Shown piece after piece: positions 44,458 to 57,929 of a stretch of DNA of 64,000 nt (its first letter is position 1; each line of letters opens with the position of its first letter). Below the pieces are notes generated by a model that was not told where the DNA came from, ran no database searches, and was given only the letters and a program-made list of their open reading frames with translations. The stretch spans positions 10,830,152 to 10,894,151 of the forward strand of contig NC_133782.1 of assembly GCF_003597395.2 (NCBI RefSeq), given 5' to 3'. This DNA is from Chelonoidis abingdonii. Taxonomy: Eukaryota; Chordata; Testudines; Testudinidae. Position numbers and translations under genes: made by a program.

Positions 44458-44673
44458 TTACAGTTTACTGAGCCCAGATGTTGCTGGCAGCAGGGCTGGT
44501 GATTTAAGAGGTAGCACTCTTCTGAACCAATACTGAAGTTCTGAACCAGGATGCTGAGCTCCCAAAGGCCCCTTTTTCAGATCAAAAGTAAAATCAAGGT
44601 TCATGTTATCACTAAACAGGTTGATGTGTTCCACTCCAGAAGTGGCTTCATTCAGGTTCTTTCTGTATCTCAC
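44458..44673 (-). other. Coding-like block ending in a stop and poly(A) signals
   Basis: An open frame with a sensible-looking sequence (NLFSDNMNLDFTFDLKKG; ends PATSGLSKL) and a stop. AATAAA overlaps the stop region and again about 30 bp later (TGTAAATAAAG, TTGTAAATAAAATAAA on the minus strand), which looks like a 3' terminal exon. Possible acceptors are weak (GATACAG or GATACAGAAAG, the latter giving phase 0 from the main ZNF831 exon). No family is recognised. It could be an alternative ZNF831 last exon, a retrocopy fragment or chance. Confidence 0.3.
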
Positions 44674-45261
44674 AGTGTATTAAGAAACTGAATTATTAAT
44701 TTTTGTCAAGCACTTCAAATGAACAGTGACATAGAAGAACAAAGTTATTATGTTCATTTATTAATCATTTGAACTATCATACATTCCTTTATTTCAGGAA
44801 TAACAGAATAAAACTGACAGTTATAAATTATTGTAAAAATATAAACTTACTGTGTATTTGAGGATACCACTAACTCTTGTGCAGTCCACCCCATGAAGAT
44901 TTGCAGACTACTTGGGCACTTCCATGAAGGATAGCTATACCTAGTGACTCAGAGATCAGATCTGTCTAATTAGTTGTTCCAGTCATCAGGAGATGGGTGG
45001 CAGTGAAAGGACACCCACTGTCTACCACTGTACCTGTTCTATTGACACAGTATTTTTTTCCTAGGGCTGGCGCCAGGCTGGTTTATTGTCATATAACATA
45101 TTCTCCCAGTATCTAACCCTGCCAGCTTCTCTTACAAAGGCACATGCAGTTGGGGATTTTTGTAGCCATATATGAAACATTATATGTACCAGATAAATTG
45201 GTTTATATTAAAAATTAATCAAAGAATATTACACACTTGCAAACATGAATAGGCGAGTTAC

Positions 45262-45434
45262 CTTGCAAATTTGATGCAGGAGGGTGGCATTTCTCACATC
45301 GATTAAGGCTATTGTCTGTGTGGAGCAGCTGATGCTTTTTCAGAGAATCTAGTGTCCTGTTTGGAAGCCAGTGTTGCTTGCTCAGCCTGTTAGTTTTCAA
45401 CTGAGTATATCCGTGCATGTGGTTCCCTTTGGAC
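45262..45434 (-). other. Candidate exon, 173 bp, phase mismatch
   Basis: The acceptor reads TATTTTACAATGCAG and the donor TTTGCAAG then GTAACT, both near consensus. The open frame (KGNHMHGYTQLKTNRLSKQH, then LDSLKKHQLLHTDNSLNRCE) looks like real protein and hints at a degraded zinc-finger module (HQLLH, CEKC). However it enters in phase 2 and leaves in phase 1, whereas the main exon ends, and the 51-codon exon begins, in phase 0. It would need at least one more exon on each side, which I did not find. In phase 0 it stops after 14 codons. Confidence 0.4.
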
Positions 45435-46185
45435 CTGCATTGTAAAATATACCATTTGCAGTGAAAACACAAACAGGTATGTTGTAAGTAGTTGCTATTT
45501 AAAAGTAGCACCAGTAATGTAATATCACAACTTCAGTGGAATTCCACTTGGGCTGAAACTGGTCTATAGAAGGCATGACTATAATGAAAAAAGGAAATGT
45601 TACTTTTATGTATGCCACAAAAAATTAGAGAGTCGTAGTAACAATGGGCAAAATCATGAAGTTCTTAGTTTTACTGGAGTTGGTGGAAGCTTTGGCTAAG
45701 TAGGACTATGTAAAAATTGAGTACAGACTTCAAAATCTGGTCCATCAAGAGGAAAAGTTTGTGTACCCTGCAGGAAATCCACAGATTTTTGCAGCCAGGC
45801 AAGATATCAAAACAAGATCATACCTCAAAGGCCAGCGTCACACAAGGACACCTGTACTTGTACTTGTCTGCAAGTGGCCTCTGGCTCAATTTCTTATGTG
45901 CTACAGTTTGCTTATCACTACTAAAGAACATAAGTATTTCAAGGACTTAAATCAAGGAGTCTGAGTTCTCTGGTTTTTGCTATAAAGTGACAAAAGCCTA
46001 TTAGTTAAGTTTACACATCAGAAGATGTCTCCTTTGGGATGCTGATGAAGAAATACTTGTCTAGCTTACAAAACGTGACAGCACCTCACATCTGTGTGAG
46101 TTATAATGGGTGGGACTTTCAAATGTACCTTAGAAAGTCACTGAAAGTCAATAGGAGGCGTGGTCTTAAATCACTTAAGGTTTGT

Positions 46186-46330
46186 CTACACTGTAGTAAA
46201 ACACCCAGGGCTGGCCCATCTCAACTGGCTCAGGCTGCCGGGCTATAAAATTGCACTGTAGATGTTTGGGCTCAGAAGAATCTCAGCGGCTGGGCTTGCG
46301 TGGGACTCAGGATCAAGAACAAGACTTCGT
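46186..46330 (+). mobile_element. Harbinger-type MITE fragment
   Basis: Starts AGGTTTGTCTACACTGTAGT, close to the Harbinger left ends in this window, then ACACCCAGGGCTGGCCCATC and a GTAGATGTTTGGGCTC inner arm. The right end is missing. No gene. Confidence 0.55.
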
Positions 46331-47989
46331 AAGTGCCAGATTTTTAGCCAGCCCCTAGATTTACATGCACATTTCCATGTGTAAAAACAAACTTGCATTT
46401 GTGTGCCTGGTTTGGGCAGCTAGCTCCCTAAATGTGTTTTCCATGCATTCAAATGACTATCTGCCATGTAAAAGGAGGGCATTCAGGTATTTTTTGAAAA
46501 ATATGTGCACAGATTCAGAAGTAAGGACCTAAAGGAATGTGACTAGACTATTTAGATGGCACAGGTCAGCTCTTAGTTCTCTATTTTTATTCTTCTCTCC
46601 TTGGCTGCAGCTTAAGCAAATATATGGTCCCATTTTTGCTTGTCTCGAAGGCATTTGGCTCATTGAGCTGCTTTCTCTATGCTCAGCCTGTTTTTTGCTT
46701 AACAAGTGAAATCTTTTTTTCAGAATCACTGGGCCTCAGATGAGATAATTTGGCCCATGTATGACAGTCCCATATGGCTGTCTGAAGGCAGATTTGGCTT
46801 AGACTACTGATTTAAAGCCCAGTCCTGGAGATCTGAGGCAGGCAAAATTCCCATTGACTGAGTAGAGACTAAAGGTTTGAGGCCATGTTTTCTAAATTGT
46901 TTTTAACAGCTTATTTGAGAATTAAATACATTCTATATACATCAAAATAGCTAAAGAATTAGGTGATGGGAAAGAGAAATGAGAGAGAGAGAAAACACAC
47001 AAAACCCAGCAAATTCTTTCCAACCACCATGATCTAGCTAGTCCACAGTTTGTGGAATTATAGAGGCAGAAGAGACCCACAGCTGCACTCTTGGCATAAA
47101 TTCATTAGACCGTTGTTTTATCTGTCAGAAATACAACATAATTTTTAGTTTCAATTCTGGTCTAAATTCATGCTTTTTTCTTTTTAATTCATCAATATAG
47201 AGACCTGCTTCTTGTCACTTAAGAGGGTTAGTGGGTTTTTTTAAAATCCTTTCCTTTTTTTTACCATGTTACGATTGTTCAAGAGGCATGAACTAGGAAA
47301 AAAAAACATGTGTGACAATGTACAGTGCTACAGGAAAGCTTTGCTGCACTAATAATTCATTTCCTCTAAAACAGAAAAGTGTGTGATAAACAGGAACTGA
47401 AAACAGTCACATGGAAGTTTCTGAAAATGTGTATGGGGGGGCAGGGGATTGCCAGGAAAAGAAACGACAAGTAGAAAGAGGGCAGTTTAGCCCTGAGGGT
47501 CCGATCTTGTAATTCTGTTAAAGTCAATAGAGATTTTGCCTGTTTCAGGAGAGCAGAATTGAGCACTTTAAGCCCTGAGCTTTGTGTGGACAGACCCTTA
47601 CTTATACATAGGGCCCACTAATTTTAATTCAGTGAGGTTTTCCACAGTTTCAGGTCTCTGCCTGCACAGAGCATATTACAGGACAGATACAGTCACATTA
47701 ATGGCAGTAGTTTAGCTGATAGCAAAGCTTGGTCATCAAACATACACTGACACAAATCAGGATGGGGACATGCATTCAAATTAGATCCAGATTAGATGTG
47801 GCCCTACTGGAGAAAAATTAAGTTGGCCGCCTTTGCCTCAGAGCCTTTGACTCATTCCTCTCAAATAAGCATCAGTTAACACTACTGGAAAATCCTCATG
47901 CCTGCAATTTATATCTTCTTATATCCTTCTGTTGGATGCTCCTCCAGTTACTACCCTTTCATTACGCCTTCAATACATGTAAAACACCA

Positions 47990-48085
47990 ACAGACCCTGA
48001 TTGTCAGTGGGTGAGATCGAACCTGGGACCTCCTCTGGAGCTTAGTGCATGAGCCTTTACTGCATGAGCTAAAAGCCAGGTGGCA
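47990..48085 (-). repeat. tRNA-derived SINE head
   Basis: On the minus strand, TAGCTCATGCAGT serves as a box A and GGTTCGATCTC (48023-48013) as a box B, in the right order and spacing for a tRNA-derived SINE. There is no complete cloverleaf or CCA-ready 3' end, so it is not a tRNA gene. The tail is not recognised. Confidence 0.55.
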
Positions 48086-50207
48086 GTTAATTAAGGCTCT
48101 AGGGCAAACTCATTAATCTCCCTCTCTAAGTGGTTTCCATGCCACTAGATGGGACAGAACACCACATCGAAGAGGTGTGTGGGTTACACGTTATATCTAT
48201 TCAGATTCATTGATGCTGGCTTGTCGTTTTATTGAGGTGTCACTATCATCACTTCTGATTATGTCTCACTGTCTTTATAGTGTTCACTACCCAATTTATT
48301 CAGGATAGTCTTATTCTTCATGGGCAAATTTAAATTTAGTGTGCAAGCAGACACTGAAGTTTTTGGAGCTGTACCCACTTACTCTAGAGTTAAATTTGTC
48401 TCCCAGTCACCAACCTGGGCTTCCTTAGCACAGCAGCAAATCTTGTTCTAAATGCTGTGTGAAAAGATCTTTTCTTGATCCAGAAGAGAAATTCTCTTGT
48501 CCCTATTTACAGTAACCAGGAATGCTTGGGCTTAATGCAGTTTGACCAAGATTATCAGATCACATGGCTTTTGACTATGCAATTGCTTTATGGGTGACAT
48601 CTGTCAAGAGCAAAAAAACTGGGATACCACAAAAACAGCAAGTAAGACCTAAATAATAATACAGTTCTTCATAGTTCTGCATTGTACTTCATCTGCAATA
48701 GAGAACTAAAGATTCAATAGTTGGGTCCCTCTAGCAAAAAGAATGTTGATTCTTTTGTTCCTTCTTGAAATTATAAACTTCAAACGACTGTGAGCATTAA
48801 TTGACAAGGTTTCCCTCTACCTCTGACATATTTGTGATGTGCCTAGAAAGCTTTGCACTTTCTTTATAAAATAACATAATTTTTAAAATGATCATGCATT
48901 TTCACAGAGCATCATGCTGCTCTGTTTTGGTAAGTCAGCATTCTGGGGGCACCGGTCTAGTTTCTGAATCTTATACCTATCTTAGTAAAATACCACCTAT
49001 ATTGGATGAGGTTGAAAACAACATTCTTTACCATTTTTGGTTGATTTTCATTTTTTTCTGTTTATGGCTCCTCTTGGATTTATTTGTTGTGAATTTTTTC
49101 CTTCTGCAAAATATTTCTTTCTTCTCTCGCTCTGAAATATTTTCTGAAGCTCCACTTCCTCCAGCCTTTGAACTGTACTGCTGAGAATAGTGAGAAAATT
49201 ATACTTGTGCATTTCAAAGCACATGAACATTTCTGAGTGAGTTACAGAAATTAACTGATTAGATTAATAGAATGTTATCAAATAGTGTAAATCCTAAATT
49301 TTACAGCATCATAATGATCTTTGGTAACAAATTCCTTCTGTATTTAAAAAAGTATTTATATGCTGTGTGTTTAAACTCATCACTACCTGTATATTACCCA
49401 TAAAATTAAAAATAAAACAAATTTAATATTTTTCTGGGCCCATGCAAAAATAATGTACGTGCTCTAGTACTGTCCTGCTGGGTGTGAGGTTGACTTTAAC
49501 CTTACAAATTCTTCCAAGAGCTGCACACCTCTTGAACTGACTAGTTACACTTAAACTAAAAATATCCTTCAAAATCTTTAAAACATTTTATAAAGTATGA
49601 ACACAAGTGTCTCTGTTAAGATTTGAGTCCATCCTCATGAAAGATTTTCACTATTACTTCAAGTGTAAAGCAAAACAGGTTCTGGTACAGGGTATGTCCT
49701 TTTTACTTGTTTGTAAAGCACTCAGCACAATGGGTCCCTTGTTGTAATACAAATAATAATTTTAAATGAAAACAGAAAAAAGCACACGCTGGAATATAGG
49801 AATCCAAAGACTATAAAATTCAACGTACGATCAAGTTAAAGCTTTTCTGGCTAAGCAAATTTTATGGCCAAATTTCCATGCAAAAGGACATGCTTATTTT
49901 CATAAAATATGCAAGTCCTGTGCACAAAGTGAGTGGCTATGTGCAGTTTTTATATGTACTTGTATATTTTATATCTACAGTCACCTGGGTGTGCCCACGC
50001 ATGCATATTTTGGGAGAACAATTTAGGCACTTTTTTGTTAAAGTAGGTTAATTTGAGGCCCTCAATAATCTGGGACAGAATAGGATTTATATGCATGCTG
50101 GAATAATATGTCCCTTAACCTTCACTTTCCTATTCTTTCTAATTAATGAGTATGCTTGGGGAACTGTGCCCGTGTTCTGAAATAGGGAATACAATTCACG
50201 ACATTAC

Positions 50208-53200
50208 CTTCTGTGGCTGTTCTCCCTGTGAAAAGGATGAAACTAGTGTTTTTAAATTCCTAGTGGTGTGGCCATAGGGCACAGTCTTGCTGATATTTTT
50301 CACTTCGATAAAAGAAAAGTCACATTTTGACAATGTGCCTTCACTATCAGATTTTTTCTTGCAGATGTGCAAGGAAGAGTAAGCAGAGTCAGCCTTCTCC
50401 TTTTGCTCAGCAGGTAGAGGAAGGCTTCTGGTTAAACAACACCAAGTTAATTGAGGCTCAGCATTTAGTGATGGGAAGGAACCCTTTGTGCTCGAGATCC
50501 TTGAGTTTCCCGAGAGACAAGTCAAACTGATTTGGGACAGTGCAGGGAGTTCCTTATGTTGAGTACTGAGGGTGTGGCAATAAACTGTGCCAAAGGAATG
50601 GCAAAAATAATTGGAATTGTCCATTGAACGAACAGAATACTGTAAATCCTGTGACCCTGGTGAAGTGTCCTTAAGGATGCCTGAAGAGCTACCATCTGTG
50701 TCCCATCCCAGGCTTTTCTGTTCCATGTCCCCACTAGAGGTTGCCCCTTTGCCTGATGAAGATGTCATCATTAAAGAGTTATTTCTTGAATGAAGGTGGT
50801 GTAAGACCTGATTCTCTCCTTTGATGTCTGCAGATATGAAAAAGCCACCTGTATACATAGAAGTAAAGCATACTTTCTTCCCTGTGGTTTGTGCAGAGCA
50901 AACAGCTGTACTTATCCACTTCTCGTCTGCTTGCATTCGATCACTTAAGTTATCTTTATCCTCCGTCTCTTTCCAGGTGTCTTTCATTATTTCCTTCTGC
51001 CTGCAGCTTTGGTTCTGAAAGCTGTCAATTATCTTGGATGTGATATTAGTTGTTGTTGAGTTGACTGGTGAACAAGGTACCAGAGCCTTCCAGTTTCTAT
51101 GTACACCCCATCTTAGCCCTACTGCTCTGGCCTGGTGTCTCAGTTCAAATTCTAATGGGGACAAAAACACAGCACTGGAATCAGCACTGACTGTCCTACT
51201 GTTGATAGTGCAGGAAGTTTTGGTTATCGGAACTGGTAGAGAAACATCAGGCATGCTCTCCTGCCCTGGTTCCACTAAAAGTGACAGGTCTGTAGTACTC
51301 TCTTCTTGCGGTAATTTAAGGATGTACTTTGGAGAAAATGCATTTTTCTTTAGAGGTGGAGTTACCTGACCAAGCTCCAGATTTTGAGTAGTGGAAGATA
51401 TACCAGCATCATCACCACTATGAAGTGGCACTCTTGCTCCTGCTGTCACAGGACATGTTTTGGCTCCTGTATCTGTCACCTTACTTAAGGCAAAAGAACT
51501 ACAATTATCTTTCTTTAACTCAGGCACCAGAAATTCAGAAAGTGAAGCTTTTGAGATCTTTGTTGATTGTGGAAGAAAGTTAACAGTATTATCACTATAA
51601 TATATGGGTTCTATGTGGAGTTTCATGGTTTTCTCATATTCCATGCCTTCAGCACTGCTGATTGATTCATTAATGTCTATGCTTGAATTCTGCTTTCCTT
51701 CTTTAGCTGACTGTTTAACTAATGCTGGGGAGATGGCATGTACGCTATAACAGTCTATCAATTTCACTGTTTCACCTACTGTATTATTTTCACTGCTGGG
51801 GCTGGAACTGGATTTTAAAGCTGTATTATCTCCACTCTTCAGCTCATCGACTTTCGGTTTTTTTCTCTCTGATGGTAGCTTTTGGAATTCCTGTGTAGAT
51901 TCACCACTGCTGCAATTGTGTGCCCTTACAGCCATCTGTGCATGTTGAGAAGTTTCTTTACTACTGTGGTTTTCTCCATCACTTTTTAAAATATTTTCAC
52001 TATCTAATACGAGGGTATTTGATTCGCTCCCAGGACATGACTCTTCCAATTGACTATTATGCATTTGCAGACTATCAGTGTTCAGCAAGTTAGAGTTTAA
52101 TTGACTAGCTCTCTGCTTAAGCTGAAGCCTCATTCCCTGACTGCTTACAGCTAGTAACATATTGTTGCCACCTGTATATTTATCTGAACTATGTTTGTTG
52201 CTGCAGCCATGTTTTGGGGAAGTTCTGCTTATTACACTCTGTTCACCAGCATTTATTGAATGTGCTGTTTCCATTAGGTCTGTAAATCTGCCTGCATTCT
52301 CTTTTGCGGAAACCCCGTGCAGTAAATGATCACCAATGGGACAGGTTTTTGATTCCACAGGGTTTAATTCTGTTGTAGGAATGGTCAGAGGGGAGGAAAG
52401 ATTCCCACTTAAAGAGCTCCTACCATCTTTTGGCTGAATAACCCCCCCATCACTGGCTGCTTCCTTTGGATCAGGGGAGAAGCCTATATTGTCTGTTGCC
52501 TTTTCCCCCCTTTGATTCAGTTTCTTGGCAGTTTGACTGCTTTTCAGTTTTTGGTAGATTTTCTTGAATGTTTCATCACCATACATCTGCCATTTTTCCT
52601 GAGAGAACATTTTTAATTTCCTTTGAGTTGACTTCTTACATTTAGCGTTCACTCCTTCTCCTCCAGCTCCAGGCTTTTTAGTTTCTTTCATCTTCTCAGA
52701 AGGAGAATAATAATAGACTGCGTTACTTAGTGGCAAATCATCCACTGCTGTTTGTCTGACAAGTGCACGGGGATGGCTGTTAGGAAAATCCACTGAACTT
52801 GTAGCAAGGTTGTTGCTATGCAACAAGATAGAAGAGCTAGTATTCAGGGGTAGCCTAGTGAGAGATGGTAGTTTTGAGCTACCCACTCTGTCGTGTGCCA
52901 TTCTTGTGCTCTCTACAAATGGCAAAGAGTTGCTTCTTGTAACAGGCACACAGTCTATTGTTGTCGAGAATTGTGAGGGGACTGAATGAAAAAACAATGG
53001 CTTGGATTTTTCTATGGGTGTAAAGGTAGATTTTGCGGAACAAAGGGAAAGATTCTTTTTCCTGTTGACATCAAGAGATCTGATGTCAAAATGGAAGGAG
53101 TCTTTGTATGTGTAAGGCATTGGCAGATCAATACTGCCCTGCTTGGAAAGCACTGTTTTTCTGGGTCTAACATTGTCTAATTGGGTGTCATCCACCACAG

Positions 53201-54530
53201 CTTTGTTATGAGAGATCAGTTTTGAGATATGCTCTTCCAGCTTCTTTTTCTCTAGCATCAAGGCTGTTGCTTTCTCAGCTGAATCCAGTTTTGCACTACT
53301 TCCTGCCGTGCACCTTAAGCCACTGAAGGCAGTTTCATTTTCTAGCTCGGTGCTTTGTTCACAAAGACTATGCAGGGGGCTGGAGGTCAACATCTGTTGT
53401 TCTATACTATCAGAGCGTGACAGATATCCAGAATCAGTGCTCTCACACTTCTTTAGCTTATAGTCAGATAGTTTGCAGTCCCATTGCTTATCTGAATAAG
53501 TTGCTTGTTGCCTTTGCAATTGAATATGTTTGTTTGCTGTTGAGAATCTTTGTTCCTGTATCATCTTTCTCTGGTGTAGACTGTCTGGCAAAACTACTGG
53601 GGAAGATAGGTTTTGGGGCTCTTGCATTGGTTCTCTTTCAGAGGCACCCTGACTTGCCTCTGGCCAATAGGAATCGTCAATTGTTATCTTCTGACTTTCT
53701 GATGTAAGCGATAAAGCATTCAGTGTTGGCAGTGAAATAATGGATGGAAATTTCTTAGTGTCCACTGTGGTATTAGTCTCTGAAATTATTTGTTCAGTCC
53801 CTGCCCCCTGCTTCTCACAGATATTGTTGTCTCGTTTTGCACCCTGGTATGACATGATGCTGTCTGTTGCCTTCTCATTCTCCTCTAATATGCCACTGTT
53901 GTCAGAGCCTGAGGGCAGCTTGGTATTGTTGACGTGTGTTTGGGTTCTTCTGTGTTTATATAAATTGCTTTGAGTTTTAAATGCAATACCACAGGTGGTG
54001 CAGGGAAAGGGCCTCTCCCCTGTGTGTGAGCGAATATGTTTCTCCAGGACACTTGGCTTCAAGCAATCTCGTCCGCAGTGTTTACAAATGTACTTCCTGG
54101 CATTTTTGTATTTCCCTGGGCTTCCAATAGGTGCATTTGGACAGGAACTTGATGGTAAAACTGGTGAACTAACTAGGTTTAATGTCAAAGTTTGCCCTGC
54201 TTGTTTCTGAGCAACTGGCTGAGGCTGATCTATCCTCTCTGAATGCAGAAGTGGATTTAGGATTAAAGGCATATTACTGCTGTCTAGATTTATGCTGCTT
54301 CCACCAGCTGCTAACTGGTTGTTTGACTGATAGCATCCTGACTGGATAGGATGATACAGTGGTATGGTAAGGGCTTTCAGGTATATAGTCTGAGGCAGGG
54401 CTTGTTCCTGCTGAAAAATCACAGGACTCTGTCTTATACTTGATGAACCCTGTGCAGCCTGAAGAGATGAAACTTTAACTGGTTGATCAGCTAGTGCAAC
54501 TGTGGAATGGGGTTGCCTCTGTGCCTCCAT
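50208..54530 (-). CDS. ZNF831 main coding exon (two C2H2 zinc fingers)
   Basis: This exon encodes residues 1-1441 of a nuclear zinc-finger protein I identify as ZNF831. The start is ATG 54530 (context TTTGAAATGG). Two adjacent C2H2 fingers lie near the N-terminus. Finger 1 has Cys149, Cys152, His165 and His169; a TGERPF linker follows; finger 2 has Cys177, Cys180, His193 and His199. The finger text ([36 protein letters not shown]) is the ZNF831/HIVEP-like pair. The remaining 1240 residues are Ser/Thr/Lys-rich and mostly disordered, with basic patches such as [20 protein letters not shown] (about 640-660). The donor is CAGAAG then GTAATG, phase 0. Reading through it gives only three more residues and a stop. 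The whole protein is about 1775 residues; I recall human ZNF831 as about 1677. It probably acts as a transcription regulator; I see no enzyme domain. Confidence 0.88.
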
Positions 54531-54562
54531 TTCAAAGGTTGTATGTTATCCAGTTCAGTTAT
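54531..54562 (-). promoter_or_regulatory. ZNF831 5'UTR part and splice acceptor
   Basis: The minus strand reads TATATTTGTTTTCCATAG and then the exon start ATAACTGAACTGG at 54562, followed by 32 bp of leader and the ATG. The leader must therefore continue in an upstream exon at higher coordinates. Confidence 0.65.
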
Positions 54563-55375
54563 CTATGGAAAACAAATATAACATATAGTTATGTTGGAAA
54601 TGATAAACCTTGATTTTCTTCAGCTGTTTATAAATTCGGCATCTACTGTACTAGAAGATGCACAATTTAATTATATTTCTATAAGGTCTTCCATACTGAA
54701 GAATATCAAAACTTTTTACACAAACTTTACAGGTAGAGGAATCATTTTATTCACCACTAAAATAGTGTCACCTCTGGTTTGTTAGATGGAAGCTAATAAA
54801 ACACAGGAACATTACACAAACGTTTAGCATAGCACAAAGAAGACTACTGCTAAAGACTGCTCTTAAAATCTGTTCTGAAGTAGTAGTCAGATATTAAAAA
54901 TCTTAGTCTTCAGACTGACATCAAAGCACTTTCATAATATTGGAAATGGCACAGGATAGGATACAGTGTATAGTACAGTAATCTAGAATAACTTTGAATT
55001 AGTTTGATGATATTTCTTTGTCCAAATTATTTTCTCGCTGAGCAGCTTTCAGTGCTCCCAAAGATTCATGATCAACTTATTTTCAATGAACAGTCTGCTT
55101 AATAAAATACAATGTTAAACTTTGTAGGCCAAGTCTTCATCAGAACACTCTTGTTCCCGCTTGATTTACACATGTACAACTGCCAGCATGTCACAAGTGC
55201 ACAGTTGCACGCACAACTACACTTTTGAAGATCACAGTCTTCAGAAAAAAAATAACAAAGCTTGGACATTAAATCAGTTATAAAATATAAATGATTGTAA
55301 TTAATGCAGTAACTAAAGGATACAAATATGCCCTGTTTAAAATAAAGCACATGCCTAATGAAGCTTTGACAAGAG

Positions 55376-55670
55376 GCAGTGTAGCCTGTTATTTAGAACA
55401 GCAGATTGGGAATCAGAACTTCTGTATTGTATTCTCCACTCCTCTGTTTATCTGTGCTGTGACCCTAATCACACCAGGCCTGATAGTGCCCACTGACATC
55501 ACTGATATGTTTTCCATTTACTTTAATGGGTATTCTATTAGAACCTTAGTGCCTAAGTTTACTCATCTGTAAAATGGATTTAACAATTAATTACTCACAA
55601 ACTTCACACAGGTGTTGAGAAGTAGGGCTTTGAGATTTTCAGATGGAAGATGCTATAAAACTGACAAATT
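55376..55670 (+). repeat. MIR-like SINE with an internal insertion
   Basis: The left half (GGCAGTGTAGCCTGTTATTT, GGGAATCAGAACTTCTGTAT) and the right half (CATCTGTAAAATGGATTTAA, GGTGTTGAGAAGTAGGGCTT) fit a MIR/CORE SINE. Between them, about 55470-55550, lies a different old repeat (GCCCACTGACATCACTGATA type text). Confidence 0.6.
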
Positions 55671-57929
55671 CATTTTTATATATATATAATCAGTCTCAAT
55701 ATAGTTTTAAATAAATAAACTCTAATTTGTTGACACCATATACCATGTTAGTTCTTTTGAAACTAATCTGGAAGCCACTGAAGTTTGAAAAAAAAAACAA
55801 AATCATAAAACGCTACATTAAACTCTAACAAGAATTGAGTGTGAGCCACACAATCCCATGTCTTAATACCCCTACCATTTTGGAAAGTTCATATCCAACT
55901 CTGATTACAGCCAGGTCCCTCTCTAATTGTAACAAGTCTCTGTTTCTAATGTAAACATTCCTAAAAGAGAGCTGGTGTCCAGATCTACTCTCCAGTGTGA
56001 GACAATACAAAGTAATGGAGGCATTGCAGTTTAATCTGCATTTGCTACTTTTAACTACAGCTGATGCAGACAAGCCACAATTACAAGAAAATTTGCACAG
56101 ATAGTTATTAAAGACTCACTGCTACAAACAATGAGTGTTCTGCATGGCCACATTTTATGACCTTGTTTAAGTGAGGCTGAAGACACTGTCAGAATTAAAC
56201 AAGGAATGAAAAGGTGAAAACAAAATGAAACTGCAGATTTAAAAGGTTCCTTTTTTTTACTATCCAGATTTACATACATAAAAGATATAACAGATGTTAG
56301 CGGTCACACTGTTGTAGGCAAAAAGTGGAGATAGCTTACAAAGTTGTCTTTGTGTGTGTTGAATGAATTAGAGGAACCATGATGGTATGTTGCTTTGTGT
56401 TTGTTTATTTTTATTTATTTATTTTATGTAGACAGATATAGTCAGCTGTTTGCAAACTCAAAAAGGATGCCACCCTTTATGAAAATTTGTCCCAATATAC
56501 TTGTTTTGGTTCAAGATTTGGTTACCAGGTCAGAGCAATTTTTATTTTCACAGACCTGATTTGGCTAGCCTTGGTGGTTTGTTTTCTCTCCCTTCCTCCT
56601 CTTCCTAAAAGTAAAAAGAAGTTGGGAAGCCATGAAAATAAGGTACTTTAAAATTACCATTAGGAAGGGCAGAAATAGCAGGATAATATCAGCATAATCT
56701 ATCATAAATAAAGCCTGGCTGAACAGTAGAAAGCTTCTTCTGAAAATTCATTCAGATTGTGATTCATCGACATTCACAACCCTTTCATGTTTAGTTTTTC
56801 TGAATATTCAAATACTTAGGTTTACTAGAGCAAATAGTCACAAAAAGCACATTTTTGAATAACAGTCAATAGCGACATTTGAAATGTACACTGTATTGGC
56901 TTCTCACATAAATCACTATTATAGTTTCTGTTACCTGATTGGATGATCTATGTAGCTAACTGTCACAGAGTAAACAGCAAATATTATAATCAAATATAAC
57001 AATCTGAATTTTGAAACTATGCTATGTGACTTGTATAGCTAACCCACACAGCATGCATTGCAGGTATTCACAACCAACTCTAAGATTTACTCTTGGAAGA
57101 AATTTGTGAATAATGTTAAATAATTACATTAGAGAACTTTTCAATCTATTTGCAGACAATTCATGATCAGGAAAAATGGCAGTGCTTCTTAACTAAATTA
57201 GTTGATCTGAATTATTCACTCAATTACAGTTGGAATAGCTGATAAACCAAAGATCCAGGAGCGGTTCAGCTATTATGTTGACTGAGAAAGCTAGCACAGA
57301 ACTCAATTGGGCTAATATATCACGTGAACAAAAGGAGAAGTTGTGGGAATAACCCTGTATGTGTGATCAGGTGGAACTAGTCATAGTTAACAAACATGCT
57401 AGGGCTACTTCTTCAATCATAATGAAATCCATAATGAAATTCCTAGGCTGTAGACTAGGAATAAGGGTCAAGGCTACAAATTAAAAATAGGAGTTCGGAA
57501 GTAGCATGAATAAAACTAAAAGAGCTTCTAGAGACCCCTCTATACTATGATATTGAACCACAAACAGCAGCATAGCCATCTACAAAGGTACAGCTACATG
57601 AAGCCAGTTATAGCCCATGGAACAAACTGTACTTCTCCACTTGACCAATCAATCTGCTTCAGTGCCTCAGCAGATACAAATTACTTCCCTTACCCCTGAA
57701 CCAGCTCAGCTCCACTGGTTCGCAAATTGGGGAGGAATAGGCAGAAACAACGAGTGCAGTAGAAGCCCCAAAGCACCTTCTCTCTCCTTCGCCCATCTAG
57801 GAAGCTGCATTGGTGGGGAGGGAGTCTTCCTTCCCTTTTCACACTTGCATAGTCGTGTAAGGCTGGGCCACAATCTAACCCAACGTAGACACACATCCGA
57901 TAATGGGCATGGTACATGTGAACTGTCTT

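Larger units (their letters stand above)
41325..50207 (-). other. ZNF831 long intron
   Basis: About 8.9 kb between the main exon and the 51-codon exon. It holds an unclassified dispersed repeat (42035-42180), two hairpins (42594-42874), a MIR-like SINE (43099-43330), two unplaced coding-like blocks (44458-44673 and 45262-45434), a MITE fragment (46186-46330) and a tRNA SINE (47990-48085). Outside these it is AT-rich and I see nothing else. Confidence 0.65.

Noticed and set aside
47990..48085. A tRNA gene on the minus strand
   Set aside because: Only the internal promoter boxes fit; the arms do not pair into a tRNA.
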